This document shows positions 1 to 7,744 of a stretch of DNA of 13,971 nucleotides, in pieces. Made by a program: the position numbers and the translations under genes. Numbering within the stretch: position 1 is the stretch's first letter; every line of letters begins with the position of its first letter. This DNA is from Nitrospirota bacterium (GTDB taxonomy: Bacteria > Nitrospirota > Nitrospiria > Nitrospirales > UBA8639). Where the stretch lies: assembly GCA_003233615.1 (NCBI GenBank), contig QIMB01000044.1, positions 1 through 13,971 of the forward strand, read 5' to 3'. The notes below the pieces were generated by a model that was not told the DNA's origin, made no database searches, and saw only the letters and a list, made by a program, of their open reading frames with translations.

Positions 1-138
1 ATAAAAAGGCAATTGAGTACTCATGCATTGGGAGAGAACTGGTGAAATGAATCAATTATTCGGATACGATGTGCTAGACACCGAGGAGCCTATCTGACTC
101 AGAGAATCAAAAGATTGAAAGTTTTGAAAACCTACACC

Positions 139-1349
139 CTAAAGACGGACACACCGAAACGCGGTATGGGCGTACGGATAGCCTTGCCGGAACCAATTAC
201 GAAATGATCGCCGTAACAACCGACTAGCCGTTTGAGGACCGCCGCCTTTCACGACATAATGATCTTGGTCGAAAAAACGTGCGGAATACTCGGGATACGT
301 TGGAAGGGGATTGAAGCCTTCAAAAAAAGCGTCGATGTCCATTCCCAGCCATTGCCCACAAGTTGCGCAACACCAAATGTGCTATCTCCTTGACGATCTG
401 CTGTGACTGGCTTAGGGTCCCAAGCCTGAAAGTCAAAGTTACCATGGGTGGTTTGGACCGACTCGGTACCCCAGGGAAATTGCCGATCGATACCGGACGG
501 TGTTCCATACGCCGCACGATGAAATTGAGCCTCGGTTGGCAAGGCCAACCCATTCCAGTCAGCATATGATTGGGCCTGTTGATGGGTTACATACACAGGC
601 CACGTGAGAGGTAACGGGACAAGATGAAACATCGTTTGTAACATCCACTGTTCACCCTGACGTTTCCAGAACGCCGGAGGCGCTCCTCCTTCATTCACAA
701 ATTGCAGATACTGGCCATTCGTCGTTTTATATCGATTGATAGCAAAAACAGGAACACAGACTTCATGCTCCTCACATTCATTGTCCCAACCAAATCCTTC
801 CCCACGACAACGACCTAAACTTGTCCACCCTTCAGGGATCTCCACCATTTCTTCAGACGGAACCTGTCCATGTACGGACAGGGGTGCGGAAAGCGGTGCC
901 AGTTTTTCATTGGCACCTAGATGATGTAATAAATACGCCGTGGTTTCGACGTGCATGAGACGATGTTCAATCGCGACATGCACCATCTCTTCAGGTACCC
1001 ATTCTAAGGCCTGATCGATCTCTTCTCTGACTCGTGCAGTGTAACCTTCTACCTCCTGGATGCTTGGCCAATCAGAAGGTGTGTCTGTAGAGGCAGTGCC
1101 CACCGCAGGATCAATCCCTGCTTCAAACAATTGGTCAAAAGATGGATGAAAGGCTGGCGTATCTAACGTCCAACGACACAGTTGATTCCAATCAAACGCT
1201 TCAAGATGTCCCAAATAGAAAATCACGCGATGTCGTTCAGGAATCGGACGAGCATACATGCCCTCAGGACTTATCAGTGAAAATAAACTGTCCGTCCGTT
1301 TCCGGGCTTCGTCCAATTCCTGCAGAAGACTTGAACAGAGCATTGTCAT
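139..1349 (-). CDS. egtB: Hercynine oxygenase / sulfoxide synthase EgtB, interrupted by a frameshift
   Basis: EgtB is a non-haem iron enzyme that joins hercynine to cysteine or gamma-glutamylcysteine with O2 to give the sulfoxide precursor of ergothioneine. The N-terminal DinB-like part shows the iron ligands: a His in LGHLEAFDW (residue 48 from my start) and HRLMHVE (His129, His133). The FGE-sulfatase-like part starts near residue 168 (MVEIPEGWTSLG) and contains VGNGWEWTST. After this the frame fails: about 346 codons in, at a run of seven T on the coding strand (plus 322-328), conserved sequence continues in another frame (EGFNPLPTYPEYS, then RSFRNWFRQGYPY and FRC) to a stop at 139. Combined length of about 403 aa fits the family. 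The start is put at 1349, not 1361, because GAGG (1359-1356) lies 6 nt upstream of that ATG. The continuing frame has no stop, so a sequence error, slippage or a very recent mutation are all possible. Divergent from the transporter genes. Confidence 0.9.
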
Positions 1350-1451
1350 ACTCGACCTCATTCATGCATACGAAATGATGGGAAATGATAATTATGGGCA
1401 CGAATACAAAGCCCCTGACGGGCTATCGCTACTATACCGAAATTTGAACGC

Positions 1452-1480
1452 ATTCGAAAAGTTCACATAATCCCTGTCAA
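1452..1480 (-). promoter_or_regulatory. Candidate sigma-70 promoter for egtB
   Basis: On the minus strand a perfect -35 TTGACA (1480-1475) is followed after 17 bp by TCGAAT (1457-1452, 4 of 6 matches). This gives a leader of about 95 nt before the egtB start. A second possible -10, TATAGT (1436-1431), lies closer but has no good -35. A small hairpin (AGCCC/GGGCT, 1410-1424) sits in the leader. The assignment rests on pattern only. Confidence 0.35.
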
Positions 1481-1584
1481 CCTGCAAGCTATCCCGTTGC
1501 CCGGACGCAATATGGGATCATACTGAATTCATGGTTCGAGCCCTGCGATGTTGCTCAGGCCCTCAGAGGCTCGGTTCCTCATCG

Positions 1585-1679
1585 TGTCATCCAGAGCGGC
1601 GCCCGGCGGAGTCGAAGGATCTCGCCCAATTCACGCACACCATCGCTCAGCCAGATTCGTCGTTGCTCTCAGCATGACA
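1585..1679. repeat. REP/MITE-like intergenic element with imperfect inverted ends
   Basis: The left end reads TGTCATCCAGAGC and the right end, in reverse complement, reads TGTCATGCTGAGAGC. The element is about 95 bp. It contains the segment GTCGAAGGATCTCG and ends in a region resembling the 'GAGCGAAGGATCTC' intergenic repeats scattered through many bacterial genomes. It lies in the gap between the divergent egtB and transporter genes. Copy number cannot be judged from one window. Confidence 0.5.
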
Positions 1680-1709
1680 ACGTGGAGGCAGAGCCTTCTA
1701 GGGCTTGAA

Positions 1710-1758
1710 CCATAATGTCTGTATGATCCGCATTATGGCGACATCAGCTTGATGATGT
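1710..1758. promoter_or_regulatory. Paired inverted repeats upstream of the transporter operon (possible operator)
   Basis: CCATAATG (1710-1717) and CATTATGG (1731-1738) form a perfect 8-bp inverted repeat with a 13-nt spacer. Three bases further on, ACATCA (1741-1746) and TGATGT (1753-1758) form a second one. Both lie in the 500-bp divergent intergenic region, about 120-165 bp upstream of the ATPase start, where a dyad-binding regulator could act. No regulator gene is in the window. Confidence 0.35.
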
Positions 1759-1820
1759 TCTTGGCTGGCCACGATTAGTGTTCCTTGCTATTCTGCCGAC
1801 ATCCACTTGGCATGAAATCA

Positions 1821-1838
1821 CTGTCTACTCATAGACAG
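1821..1838 (+). promoter_or_regulatory. Leader hairpin before the ATPase gene
   Basis: CTGTCTA (1821-1827) and TAGACAG (1832-1838) pair perfectly around a CTCA loop. The hairpin ends about 37 nt before the GTG start of the ATPase gene. No T-run follows, so it is not an intrinsic terminator. It could affect translation initiation or mRNA stability, or be incidental. Confidence 0.3.
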
Positions 1839-1875
1839 CGTCTGCTGTCTCCTCTCCACCTCATTGGGAACCCCT

Positions 1876-2613
1876 GTGACGCACACCTGGGAGCTTGAAG
1901 TCCGACAACTCAGCAAACGTTTTCCTGACGGCACATGTGCCCTTCAGGATATCAACTGGAGCGTCAAACAGGGCGAAACGATGGCCCTCATTGGTGAAAG
2001 CGGATCCGGAAAAACCACACTTCTGCGATTACTGAATCGTTTGGCTGAACCGTCTTCAGGGGCAATCTTCATTCAAGGTCATCCAGCATCAGATCAAGAT
2101 CCCATTGCCCTTCGGCGCAGGCTCGGCTACGTCCCTCAGGATGGAGGGCTCTTTCCACATTGGACCATTAGAGACAACATCTGTTTAGTGCCTCAATTAT
2201 TACAATGGCCAATTCATCAACAACATGACCGCCTCAACACCTTACTTACCTTGGTCAATTTAGATCCAGGACAGGTCGCAAATCGGTATCCCATCGAATT
2301 ATCCGGCGGACAACGCCAACGCGTGGCAGTCGCCAGAGCCTTGGCTGCTGATCCTCCCATCATATTATTAGACGAACCGTTTAGCGCATTGGATCCATTA
2401 ACACGGCATGAACTGCAAGAACAATTTCTCGAACTGAAAACACAGCTACAGAAAACCATGGTTGTGATCACCCATGATATGACAGAGGCCTTTCGTCTGG
2501 GTGACCGCATCACAGTGCTCAAAGATGGATGCATTCATCAAATCGGCACACCACAGGAACTCATAGACACACCTGCCACTCCATATGTGACCTCACTCGT
2601 CCAACACATTTAG
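1876..2613 (+). CDS. ABC transporter ATPase, OpuCA/EgtV-type
   Basis: Cytoplasmic ATPase that powers the adjacent fused permease. Counted from a possible TTG start at 1864, it has Walker A GESGSGKT (residues 44-51), Q-loop YVPQD (Gln92), signature LSGGQ (146-150), Walker B IILLDEP (166-172) and switch His204 in VITHD, so it should be catalytically competent. It resembles quaternary-amine (OpuCA/ProV) ATPases but ends near residue 249 and lacks the C-terminal CBS regulatory pair often found there. No ATG or strong SD is present. I chose GTG 1876, which has GGGAA 5 nt upstream; TTG 1864 is preceded only by pyrimidines. The stop is 15 nt from the start of the permease gene, so the two are one operon. 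Position beside egtB, egtD and egtE suggests an EgtV-like role, but the substrate is inferred. Confidence 0.88.
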   Translation: MTHTWELEVRQLSKRFPDGTCALQDINWSVKQGETMALIGESGSGKTTLLRLLNRLAEPSSGAIFIQGHPASDQDPIALRRRLGYVPQDGGLFPHWTIRDNICLVPQLLQWPIHQQHDRLNTLLTLVNLDPGQVANRYPIELSGGQRQRVAVARALAADPPIILLDEPFSALDPLTRHELQEQFLELKTQLQKTMVVITHDMTEAFRLGDRITVLKDGCIHQIGTPQELIDTPATPYVTSLVQHI

Positions 2614-2628
2614 GATGAAGATATTGCC

Positions 2629-4242
2629 ATGAGCCATTGGTTTTCAGACAACCCTCACATTCGAACAACAACGATCGAATGGCTTCAGAATGGCCTATTC
2701 AGTGTATTGGTGTTCTTGATCTTGGGAGGTTCAGTTTTCGCCTCGTCCGGCAACACCATTATTGTGGGCTCCAAGAATTTCTTAGAAAATCGGCTGTTGG
2801 CAGAAATGTTCGCACAATTGATCGAAGCCCACACGACCTTAACCGTCGAGCGACGATTAGGCCTTGCCGGCACGCACATTTGTTTTCAGGCATTAACCAC
2901 TGGTGGCATCGACCTGTATCCAGAATATACCGGCACTGGTCTCGTAACGATTCTTGGTGACCCGCCAATGCATGATCCGACTGCGGTCTTGAACCGGGTG
3001 CGCAGTGAATTTCGGAAACGATGGAACCTATGGTGGCTTGCACCACTGGGATTTGATAATTCCTATGCACTTGCTCTACGGCGGGATCGTGCTCACACGT
3101 TGAACATTCGCACCATTACTGATCTGGCTCACGTCGCTCCCACATTGAAAGCCGCATTCGGATATGAGTTCATCCAACGTGCTGATGGCCTGCCAGGACT
3201 CAAAGAATTATATGGCCTGCAGTTTCATAAAGTGGTCGGCATGCAACAATCTCTCAAATATCAAGCCACGGACAACGGGGATGTGGATGTGCTGGATGTG
3301 TATACCACCGACGGCCGTTTAGCCGTATACGACTTTGTCATCTTGGAAGACGACCGTCATTTTTTCCCACCGTATGATGCTACCGCTCTGGTTCGTGGAT
3401 CTACATTAGAACAGCATCCTGAATTGGGAAAAGTACTCAGTCTATTGACGAATGCCCTCAGCCCTGCACGCATGCGTGAATTAAATCTTCGCATTCAAGA
3501 ACGCGGTGAAGCGATACCCCACGTCGCGTACGACGCCTTACGTGCCTTACACTTGGTCGAAGACGACGACCAAGTAACCACCACAACGAAAAACGAATCC
3601 ACGTCTTTTTTATCATACATGTGGGAACGACGTTCGACGCTGATTGCTCAGACGGGAGAACATCTCGGATTGGCTGGTGTAGGTTTGCTCCTCGGCATAG
3701 CATTAGCCATTCCATTGGCCCTCTTCCTTGAGCGTTGGCGAAAGGGTGCGGAAACCATCATTCGCGTCATCGGCATGTCGCAAACGATACCCTCAATCGC
3801 GTTGTTGGCGTTTATGATTCCGCTTTTTGGTGTAGGAGTGCTCCCGGCCATCATGGCGCTGTGGATCTATTCCCTCTATCCCATTTTGCGCAACACCTAT
3901 TCAGGCTTGCGCGATGCCGCGCCAAGCGTGGTCGAAACCGGGCGAGCACTCGGAATGACCGAATGGCAAATATTGCGATCCGTTCGTCTTCCTCTTGCGG
4001 CGCCAACCATCATGGCCGGCATTCGAACCTCAGCGATTTGGACGGTGGGCACAGCTACCCTCGCAGCCTTTATCGGCGCCGGAGGATTAGGGGTGCCAAT
4101 TGTAGCAGGACTGCAATTAGCCGATATGCAATTGATTCTTTCTGGAGCCTTGCCCGCCACCATCTTAGCTCTGTGTGTGGATGGGCTGTTGGGTGGGATT
4201 GAGCGTCTCGTACGGCCACGAGGATTGGAAGTCTCACAATGA
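2629..4242 (+). CDS. Fused substrate-binding protein/permease of a quaternary-amine ABC transporter (EgtU-like, binding domain first)
   Basis: One 537-aa polypeptide carries both solute-binding and membrane parts of the importer. A hydrophobic segment (about 22-40) serves as signal or anchor. Residues about 43-310 are an OpuCC/ProX-type binding domain, with VGSKNF, DLYPEYTGTG (95-104), DGLPGLKELYGL and LEDDRHFFPPYDA. A charged linker (310-330) follows. The permease domain (about 343-525) has several hydrophobic segments and an EAA loop, VVETGRALGMTEWQILRSVR (434-453), that docks the ATPase. The SD overlaps the ATPase stop (AGGATGA, 2612-2618). In the ergothioneine importer EgtU as I recall it, the permease comes first and the binding domain last; here the order is reversed. 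Its placement inside an egtB-D-E locus favours ergothioneine or hercynine as substrate. Glycine betaine, choline or carnitine remain possible. Confidence 0.88.
   Translation: MSHWFSDNPHIRTTTIEWLQNGLFSVLVFLILGGSVFASSGNTIIVGSKNFLENRLLAEMFAQLIEAHTTLTVERRLGLAGTHICFQALTTGGIDLYPEYTGTGLVTILGDPPMHDPTAVLNRVRSEFRKRWNLWWLAPLGFDNSYALALRRDRAHTLNIRTITDLAHVAPTLKAAFGYEFIQRADGLPGLKELYGLQFHKVVGMQQSLKYQATDNGDVDVLDVYTTDGRLAVYDFVILEDDRHFFPPYDATALVRGSTLEQHPELGKVLSLLTNALSPARMRELNLRIQERGEAIPHVAYDALRALHLVEDDDQVTTTTKNESTSFLSYMWERRSTLIAQTGEHLGLAGVGLLLGIALAIPLALFLERWRKGAETIIRVIGMSQTIPSIALLAFMIPLFGVGVLPAIMALWIYSLYPILRNTYSGLRDAAPSVVETGRALGMTEWQILRSVRLPLAAPTIMAGIRTSAIWTVGTATLAAFIGAGGLGVPIVAGLQLADMQLILSGALPATILALCVDGLLGGIERLVRPRGLEVSQ
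4189..4242 (+). repeat. Direct repeat copy A: 3' tail of the permease gene
   Basis: The last 18 codons of the permease gene reappear at 5223-5277. The first 30 bases match at 26 positions, and all four differences are G here and A in the other copy. Similarity weakens in the last 24 bases but returns at the end (TCTCACAATGA against TCTCCCAATAA). Confidence 0.7.
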
Positions 4243-4307
4243 CTGACGAGCAACGATTCCATGTGCAATTTTCCTTCATTCTCCTTCTACTGATGGAGGG
4301 AAATGAC

Positions 4308-5204
4308 TCACTCACAAGCATTGTCTGTTCTAAAGAATTCATCACGAAACCTCTTCGTCTGCGAAGGATTCGAACCAAATACGAGCAACCACACTTCTTG
4401 TGGAAATTCATACATTGTTCCCTTCCTGAACGATTCTAGAAAGGAACCCATGATATTATTCTCGAATAGATTTTCGAATGCTTTCTGGTCAAACACGCAT
4501 TGTTGAACATATTTTTCCAAGACCTGCTTGTCAGAGCTATCTATCGAATGTGAAAAACTCAACTTCATCACCGCATAAGAAATACCAAGAGAGTCCAGAT
4601 TGGTCACTATCTCTTCCGCAGTTATAAAAGCACTACGCGTGGTCGGATAAAATTGCTGGTTATACTCGTTGTAGAGGATATGATAAAAAGCATGTGAGGA
4701 TGCCAAGAATACTATCGCTATGCCAGTGTCTGGCTTGAGGAGTTTCTGCAACTTGTCTAGTACCACCCCCAGCGACATCCTTTCTACACAATAAAGAGAT
4801 TGTATACACCAAATAATGTGATAGCCCATTGTTGAGCATTCCGACTCTCGCAAGGCTTCCAGCGTTGTCTTCAACGGTGTTCGAGGATAGTAGGGTGGAG
4901 TTAATGACCGTTGTAATTCATCAAGACTATGCTGGGAAGGATCTAAATAATCATACAAAACACGTGCATCGAGAGGAATGTGAGGTTGGAGCATGGCTGG
5001 GAATTTTCCCGTTCCACAACCCACATCGAATAACTCCATGGGTGTGGGATATTGAGAAAATAGCTTCCCAAAGTCGACCGCCTTCATAAGCTCTCTATAA
5101 TCTTTTGACGCAACCCTAAACCATATATCCTTTTCCAAAGTCCCTTCTTGATAATATTGCGTTGACAGTTCGAGGTTCAGATTACGAGAAGGTTCTTTGG
5201 ACAT
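4308..5204 (-). CDS. Class I SAM-dependent methyltransferase, histamine N-methyltransferase-like
   Basis: A 298-aa Rossmann-fold methyltransferase. SAM motif I is ELFDVGCGTG (57-66), the ribose-binding acidic region is YLDPS (86-90), and a motif IV-like strand is IIWCIQSLYCV (130-140). From memory, this strand, the FITAEEIVTNLDSLGISY stretch (193-210) and the following helix resemble histamine N-methyltransferase (HMIQMLYYV; ITSDDLTQMLDNLGLKY). That would point to an imidazole or amine acceptor, but the substrate is unproven. It runs against egtU and egtD, converges with egtU over 65 bp, is more A+T-rich than its neighbours and has no clear SD. Two copies of the permease gene tail flank it, so it looks like an insertion. 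It could methylate an ergothioneine-related thiol or imidazole, or be unrelated cargo. It is not EgtD, which is encoded separately. Confidence 0.8.
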   Translation of the reverse strand: MSKEPSRNLNLELSTQYYQEGTLEKDIWFRVASKDYRELMKAVDFGKLFSQYPTPMELFDVGCGTGKFPAMLQPHIPLDARVLYDYLDPSQHSLDELQRSLTPPYYPRTPLKTTLEALRESECSTMGYHIIWCIQSLYCVERMSLGVVLDKLQKLLKPDTGIAIVFLASSHAFYHILYNEYNQQFYPTTRSAFITAEEIVTNLDSLGISYAVMKLSFSHSIDSSDKQVLEKYVQQCVFDQKAFENLFENNIMGSFLESFRKGTMYEFPQEVWLLVFGSNPSQTKRFRDEFFRTDNACE

Positions 5205-5222
5205 ATTTTTTGCTCATACGTA

Positions 5223-5277
5223 TTGAGTGGGATTGAACGTCTCGTACAACCACATGAGCGAAAAGCTCTCCCAATAA
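5223..5277 (+). repeat. Direct repeat copy B: remnant of a permease gene tail
   Basis: Degenerate copy of 4189-4242. Its first codons translate as LSGIERLVQP against LGGIERLVRP in the intact gene. A 1-bp insertion later destroys the frame. It lies 18 bp beyond the start codon of the methyltransferase gene, so that gene is bracketed by direct copies. It may mark an insertion junction or the remains of a second transporter gene. Confidence 0.7.
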
Positions 5278-5535
5278 ATACACGAACGTACAATCTGTAT
5301 TTGATTGGACTCTACGCATTTTAACAGATCCCATCACCAATACTGTTTACATCAATGCGTAATGAGCGGTATAGTATTCCGAATTATTCGATACTGTATA
5401 TTTCTGCTCTTGTCGTCCCTTTCAGTGCACGTTTTCCCTTCTCAAGTCGAACACTGTCATTTCTTTTTAAAATCATCTGACACCTAACTTGAGCGAGTGT
5501 ACGCCGTGTATATGTTCTCAAATCAGGAGGAATGC
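5278..5535 (+). other. Intergenic region upstream of egtD
   Basis: A+T-rich stretch of 258 bp holding no convincing gene. A 60-codon open frame at 5305-5487 has no SD and a composition unlike a protein (many Cys, His and Ser). The egtD promoter presumably lies here, but I see no strong -35/-10 pair. An in-frame GTG at 5497 would extend egtD, but the AGGAGG at 5525-5530 argues against it. Confidence 0.4.
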
Positions 5536-6519
5536 ATGGAATCAAAAACCGAGGCCTCGATTACGATTGATGTACCTATCACCCAAGAAGATCCCGACAC
5601 ACTGAGAAAGATCGTGAAGGCTGGACTCCTTGCCAATCCGAGAACATTGCCGTCCAAATTATTTTATGATGAACGCGGCTCGACCCTTTTCGAACAAATT
5701 TGTGAATTGCCTGAATATTATCAAACACGGACCGAGCACCAACTGCTTGTGACGTGGGCGGACGAAATCGTCGCACTGAGCGCTGCTGAAGAACTCGTAG
5801 AGTTAGGTTCCGGTGCCGCAACGAAAACCCGCGTACTGTTAGATGCCATGGAACGCACCGGTCAATTACGCTATTTCGTGCCATTTGATGTCGATGAATC
5901 GATTGTCCGCAGAGTCTCGGAAGAACTCGTACAGGAATACCCTGGACTTCAAATACATGGAGTGGCAGGAGATTTCCTAGTCCATCTCGAACATATTCCA
6001 GAAGGAGGCAAACGTCTTGTCGTGATATTGGGTGGGACGATCGGCAATCTTCCACCAAGCGCTGCCGAAAATTTCCTGACAGACGTGAATACCGAAATGG
6101 CATCGGGAGATTTTTTCTTATTAGGTGTCCAACTCATTACAGACCCTCGCCGCTTAGAAGCGGCCTATAACGACCAGAAAGGCATCACCGCAAAATTCAA
6201 CAAGAATATTCTCCACGTGCTTCGCAGCCAATTAGGCGCTCGATGCGATCCAGATCACTTCGATCATGTCGCGCGTTACAATCCAGACGCACATCGCATT
6301 GAAATGTGGTTACGGTCTTGCCAGGATCAGACCCTGGACATACCTGATCTGGATATTTTTCTTTCGCTCAAAAAAGACGAAGAGATTCGCACCGAACTCA
6401 GCACAAAGTATGATCGTCCCTTGGCCGTAGACCTTCTGATGTCATCAGGATTTGAGTTGGTCAAATGGTATACTGATCCAGAGCAACTCATCGCCCTCGC
6501 GTTAGCCCGAAAACCGTAA
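5536..6519 (+). CDS. egtD: L-histidine N(alpha)-methyltransferase EgtD
   Basis: Cytoplasmic SAM-dependent enzyme that trimethylates the alpha-amino group of histidine to hercynine, the first committed step of ergothioneine synthesis. Family hallmarks in order (numbered from my start): LPSKLFYDERGSTLFEQICE followed by LPEYYQTRTE near the N-terminus, SAM motif ELGSGAATKTR, LGGTIGNLPP, LGVQLITDPRRLEAAYND, FNKNILHVL, and near the end EIRTELSTKYDR with FELVKWYTDPEQ. The length of 327 aa fits the family (about 320). The start is ATG 5536, because AGGAGG (5525-5530) lies 5 nt upstream; an open GTG at 5497 would add 13 residues containing that SD. It is followed after 92 bp by egtE on the same strand. 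No residue appears to be missing. Function is firmly predicted. Confidence 0.96.
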   Translation: MESKTEASITIDVPITQEDPDTLRKIVKAGLLANPRTLPSKLFYDERGSTLFEQICELPEYYQTRTEHQLLVTWADEIVALSAAEELVELGSGAATKTRVLLDAMERTGQLRYFVPFDVDESIVRRVSEELVQEYPGLQIHGVAGDFLVHLEHIPEGGKRLVVILGGTIGNLPPSAAENFLTDVNTEMASGDFFLLGVQLITDPRRLEAAYNDQKGITAKFNKNILHVLRSQLGARCDPDHFDHVARYNPDAHRIEMWLRSCQDQTLDIPDLDIFLSLKKDEEIRTELSTKYDRPLAVDLLMSSGFELVKWYTDPEQLIALALARKP

Positions 6520-6611
6520 TCGGCGATTTATTGCCATCGTTCAGGTGCTTTCTTGACATGATTGTCTTTTATTAATAGCAAGAGTGTCTCTCCACTATTC
6601 CCAACGCATCC

Positions 6612-7688
6612 ATGATCTATCTTAACGTTGCCGGACTTTCTCCATTCAACCAGGCCGTTCAACAGGAGGTCGCGTCCACTCTCGAACACTTCAGTCGACT
6701 TCTCTATTCTGAAGAGGGCATTGACTATTATCGAAAGACCGCAAAACGTTGTCGCCACGACCTTGCTCACTGGCTAGGCGTAGAAAATGTCGATTGCATT
6801 GCCTTTGTGCCAAATGCCACCACAGCCAGTTGGCTTGTCTTATCTCGTATCAATTGGAAACCTGGAGACCACATCCTCACCACAACTCATGAAAACTCGA
6901 CGGTGCGTAAAGAAATCTTGGGCTTACACACTTACGGTGTGCAGGTGCATACCCTTGACCCACAATCACCCACTGAATTGGAAGCTGAGATTGAACATCT
7001 TCTCCTATCCACACAGGTTCGAGCCATTGTCATCAGTCATGTTTCACATATCGATGGACGCATCTTCCCCATTGAAGGTCTCTATCAACTGACTCAACGC
7101 CATCATGCGCTTTTAATTGTCGACGGCGCCCAGGCCGTGGGCCATATCCCCGTACATTTTCATGACTGGCAACCTGACGCATATTTTTTCCCTGGCCATA
7201 AATGGTGTGCAGGCCCCATGGGCACAGGCGCACTCATTCTTGGGGAAAAATTTGTAGAACATGGTGAAGAATGCAGGGATTGGGGACAAGAGAGCAGTCT
7301 TCCCCCTTGGTTAGACTTTGAACTCGGAACACAGAATATTGGGTTAATCGCTGGATTGGCCAAAGCCTGCAACGTAAAACGACAGGAGGCTATCACAGCA
7401 CCGAGCAATGACGGGCGCAGAGCGGTATGGAAAACTTGCCTTCAAAAGCATCAGGGGTTACACATTTTGGAATGGGATGGCCCTCACTCCCCAGGCATTC
7501 TTTCGTTTACCTGCGTTGACGCAAACGCTGAACAGTTCATGCAAAGGACGGCCATCACACATTCCCTATCCTGGAAATCGTTTTCTCACGCTTCTTTTCC
7601 ATCCAATCTTTCCATTCGCCTTTCCTGGTCAATACACTCACCTCATTTAGAACATTCCACCGCTCTTACTTTTTTCAACACGTTGTAA
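6612..7688 (+). CDS. egtE: PLP-dependent C-S lyase EgtE (class V aminotransferase fold)
   Basis: Cleaves the C-S bond of the hercynyl-cysteine sulfoxide to leave the thiol ergothioneine. Class V aminotransferase/NifS-like features are: start MIYLNVAGLSPF, PNATTASW (67-74, phosphate-binding turn), THEN (92-95), ISHVSHIDGR, LIVDGAQAVGHIP with Asp171 and Gln174 near the cofactor, and FFPGHKWCAGPMGTGALI with Lys197 as the Schiff-base lysine. FELGTQNIGLIAGLAKA is the usual second-subunit motif, and IRLSW lies near the C-terminus. The length of 358 aa is near full for the family. The ATG has no good SD, but the next upstream in-frame ATG (6558) is closed by a stop. The general fold is sure. EgtE rather than another class V enzyme is inferred mainly from egtD next door and egtB in the same locus. 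Confidence 0.85.
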   Translation: MIYLNVAGLSPFNQAVQQEVASTLEHFSRLLYSEEGIDYYRKTAKRCRHDLAHWLGVENVDCIAFVPNATTASWLVLSRINWKPGDHILTTTHENSTVRKEILGLHTYGVQVHTLDPQSPTELEAEIEHLLLSTQVRAIVISHVSHIDGRIFPIEGLYQLTQRHHALLIVDGAQAVGHIPVHFHDWQPDAYFFPGHKWCAGPMGTGALILGEKFVEHGEECRDWGQESSLPPWLDFELGTQNIGLIAGLAKACNVKRQEAITAPSNDGRRAVWKTCLQKHQGLHILEWDGPHSPGILSFTCVDANAEQFMQRTAITHSLSWKSFSHASFPSNLSIRLSWSIHSPHLEHSTALTFFNTL

Positions 7689-7744
7689 CATTTCAAGTTA
7701 CCCGCATTTGTACTTCCTACAATGCCATTGGGCTTCTTCACTGA

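Noticed and set aside
1..138. Possible gene at the left edge
   Set aside because: Only very short frames with no supporting motif; treated as the region downstream of egtB.
3735..4202. 155-codon open frame inside the permease gene
   Set aside because: Overlaps the strongly supported permease frame; Arg/Ser/His-rich shadow with no SD.
3897..4268. 123-codon minus-strand frame
   Set aside because: Antisense shadow of the permease gene without family motifs.
5305..5487. 60-codon frame upstream of egtD
   Set aside because: No SD, Cys/His/Ser-rich low-information sequence; not protein-like.
5497..5535. GTG start extending egtD by 13 residues
   Set aside because: The strong AGGAGG lies inside this extension, 5 nt before ATG 5536; the added residues match no EgtD feature.
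6553..6581. TTGACA upstream of egtE as a separate promoter
   Set aside because: A perfect -35 word, but no acceptable -10 at 16-18 bp; egtE may be transcribed with egtD.
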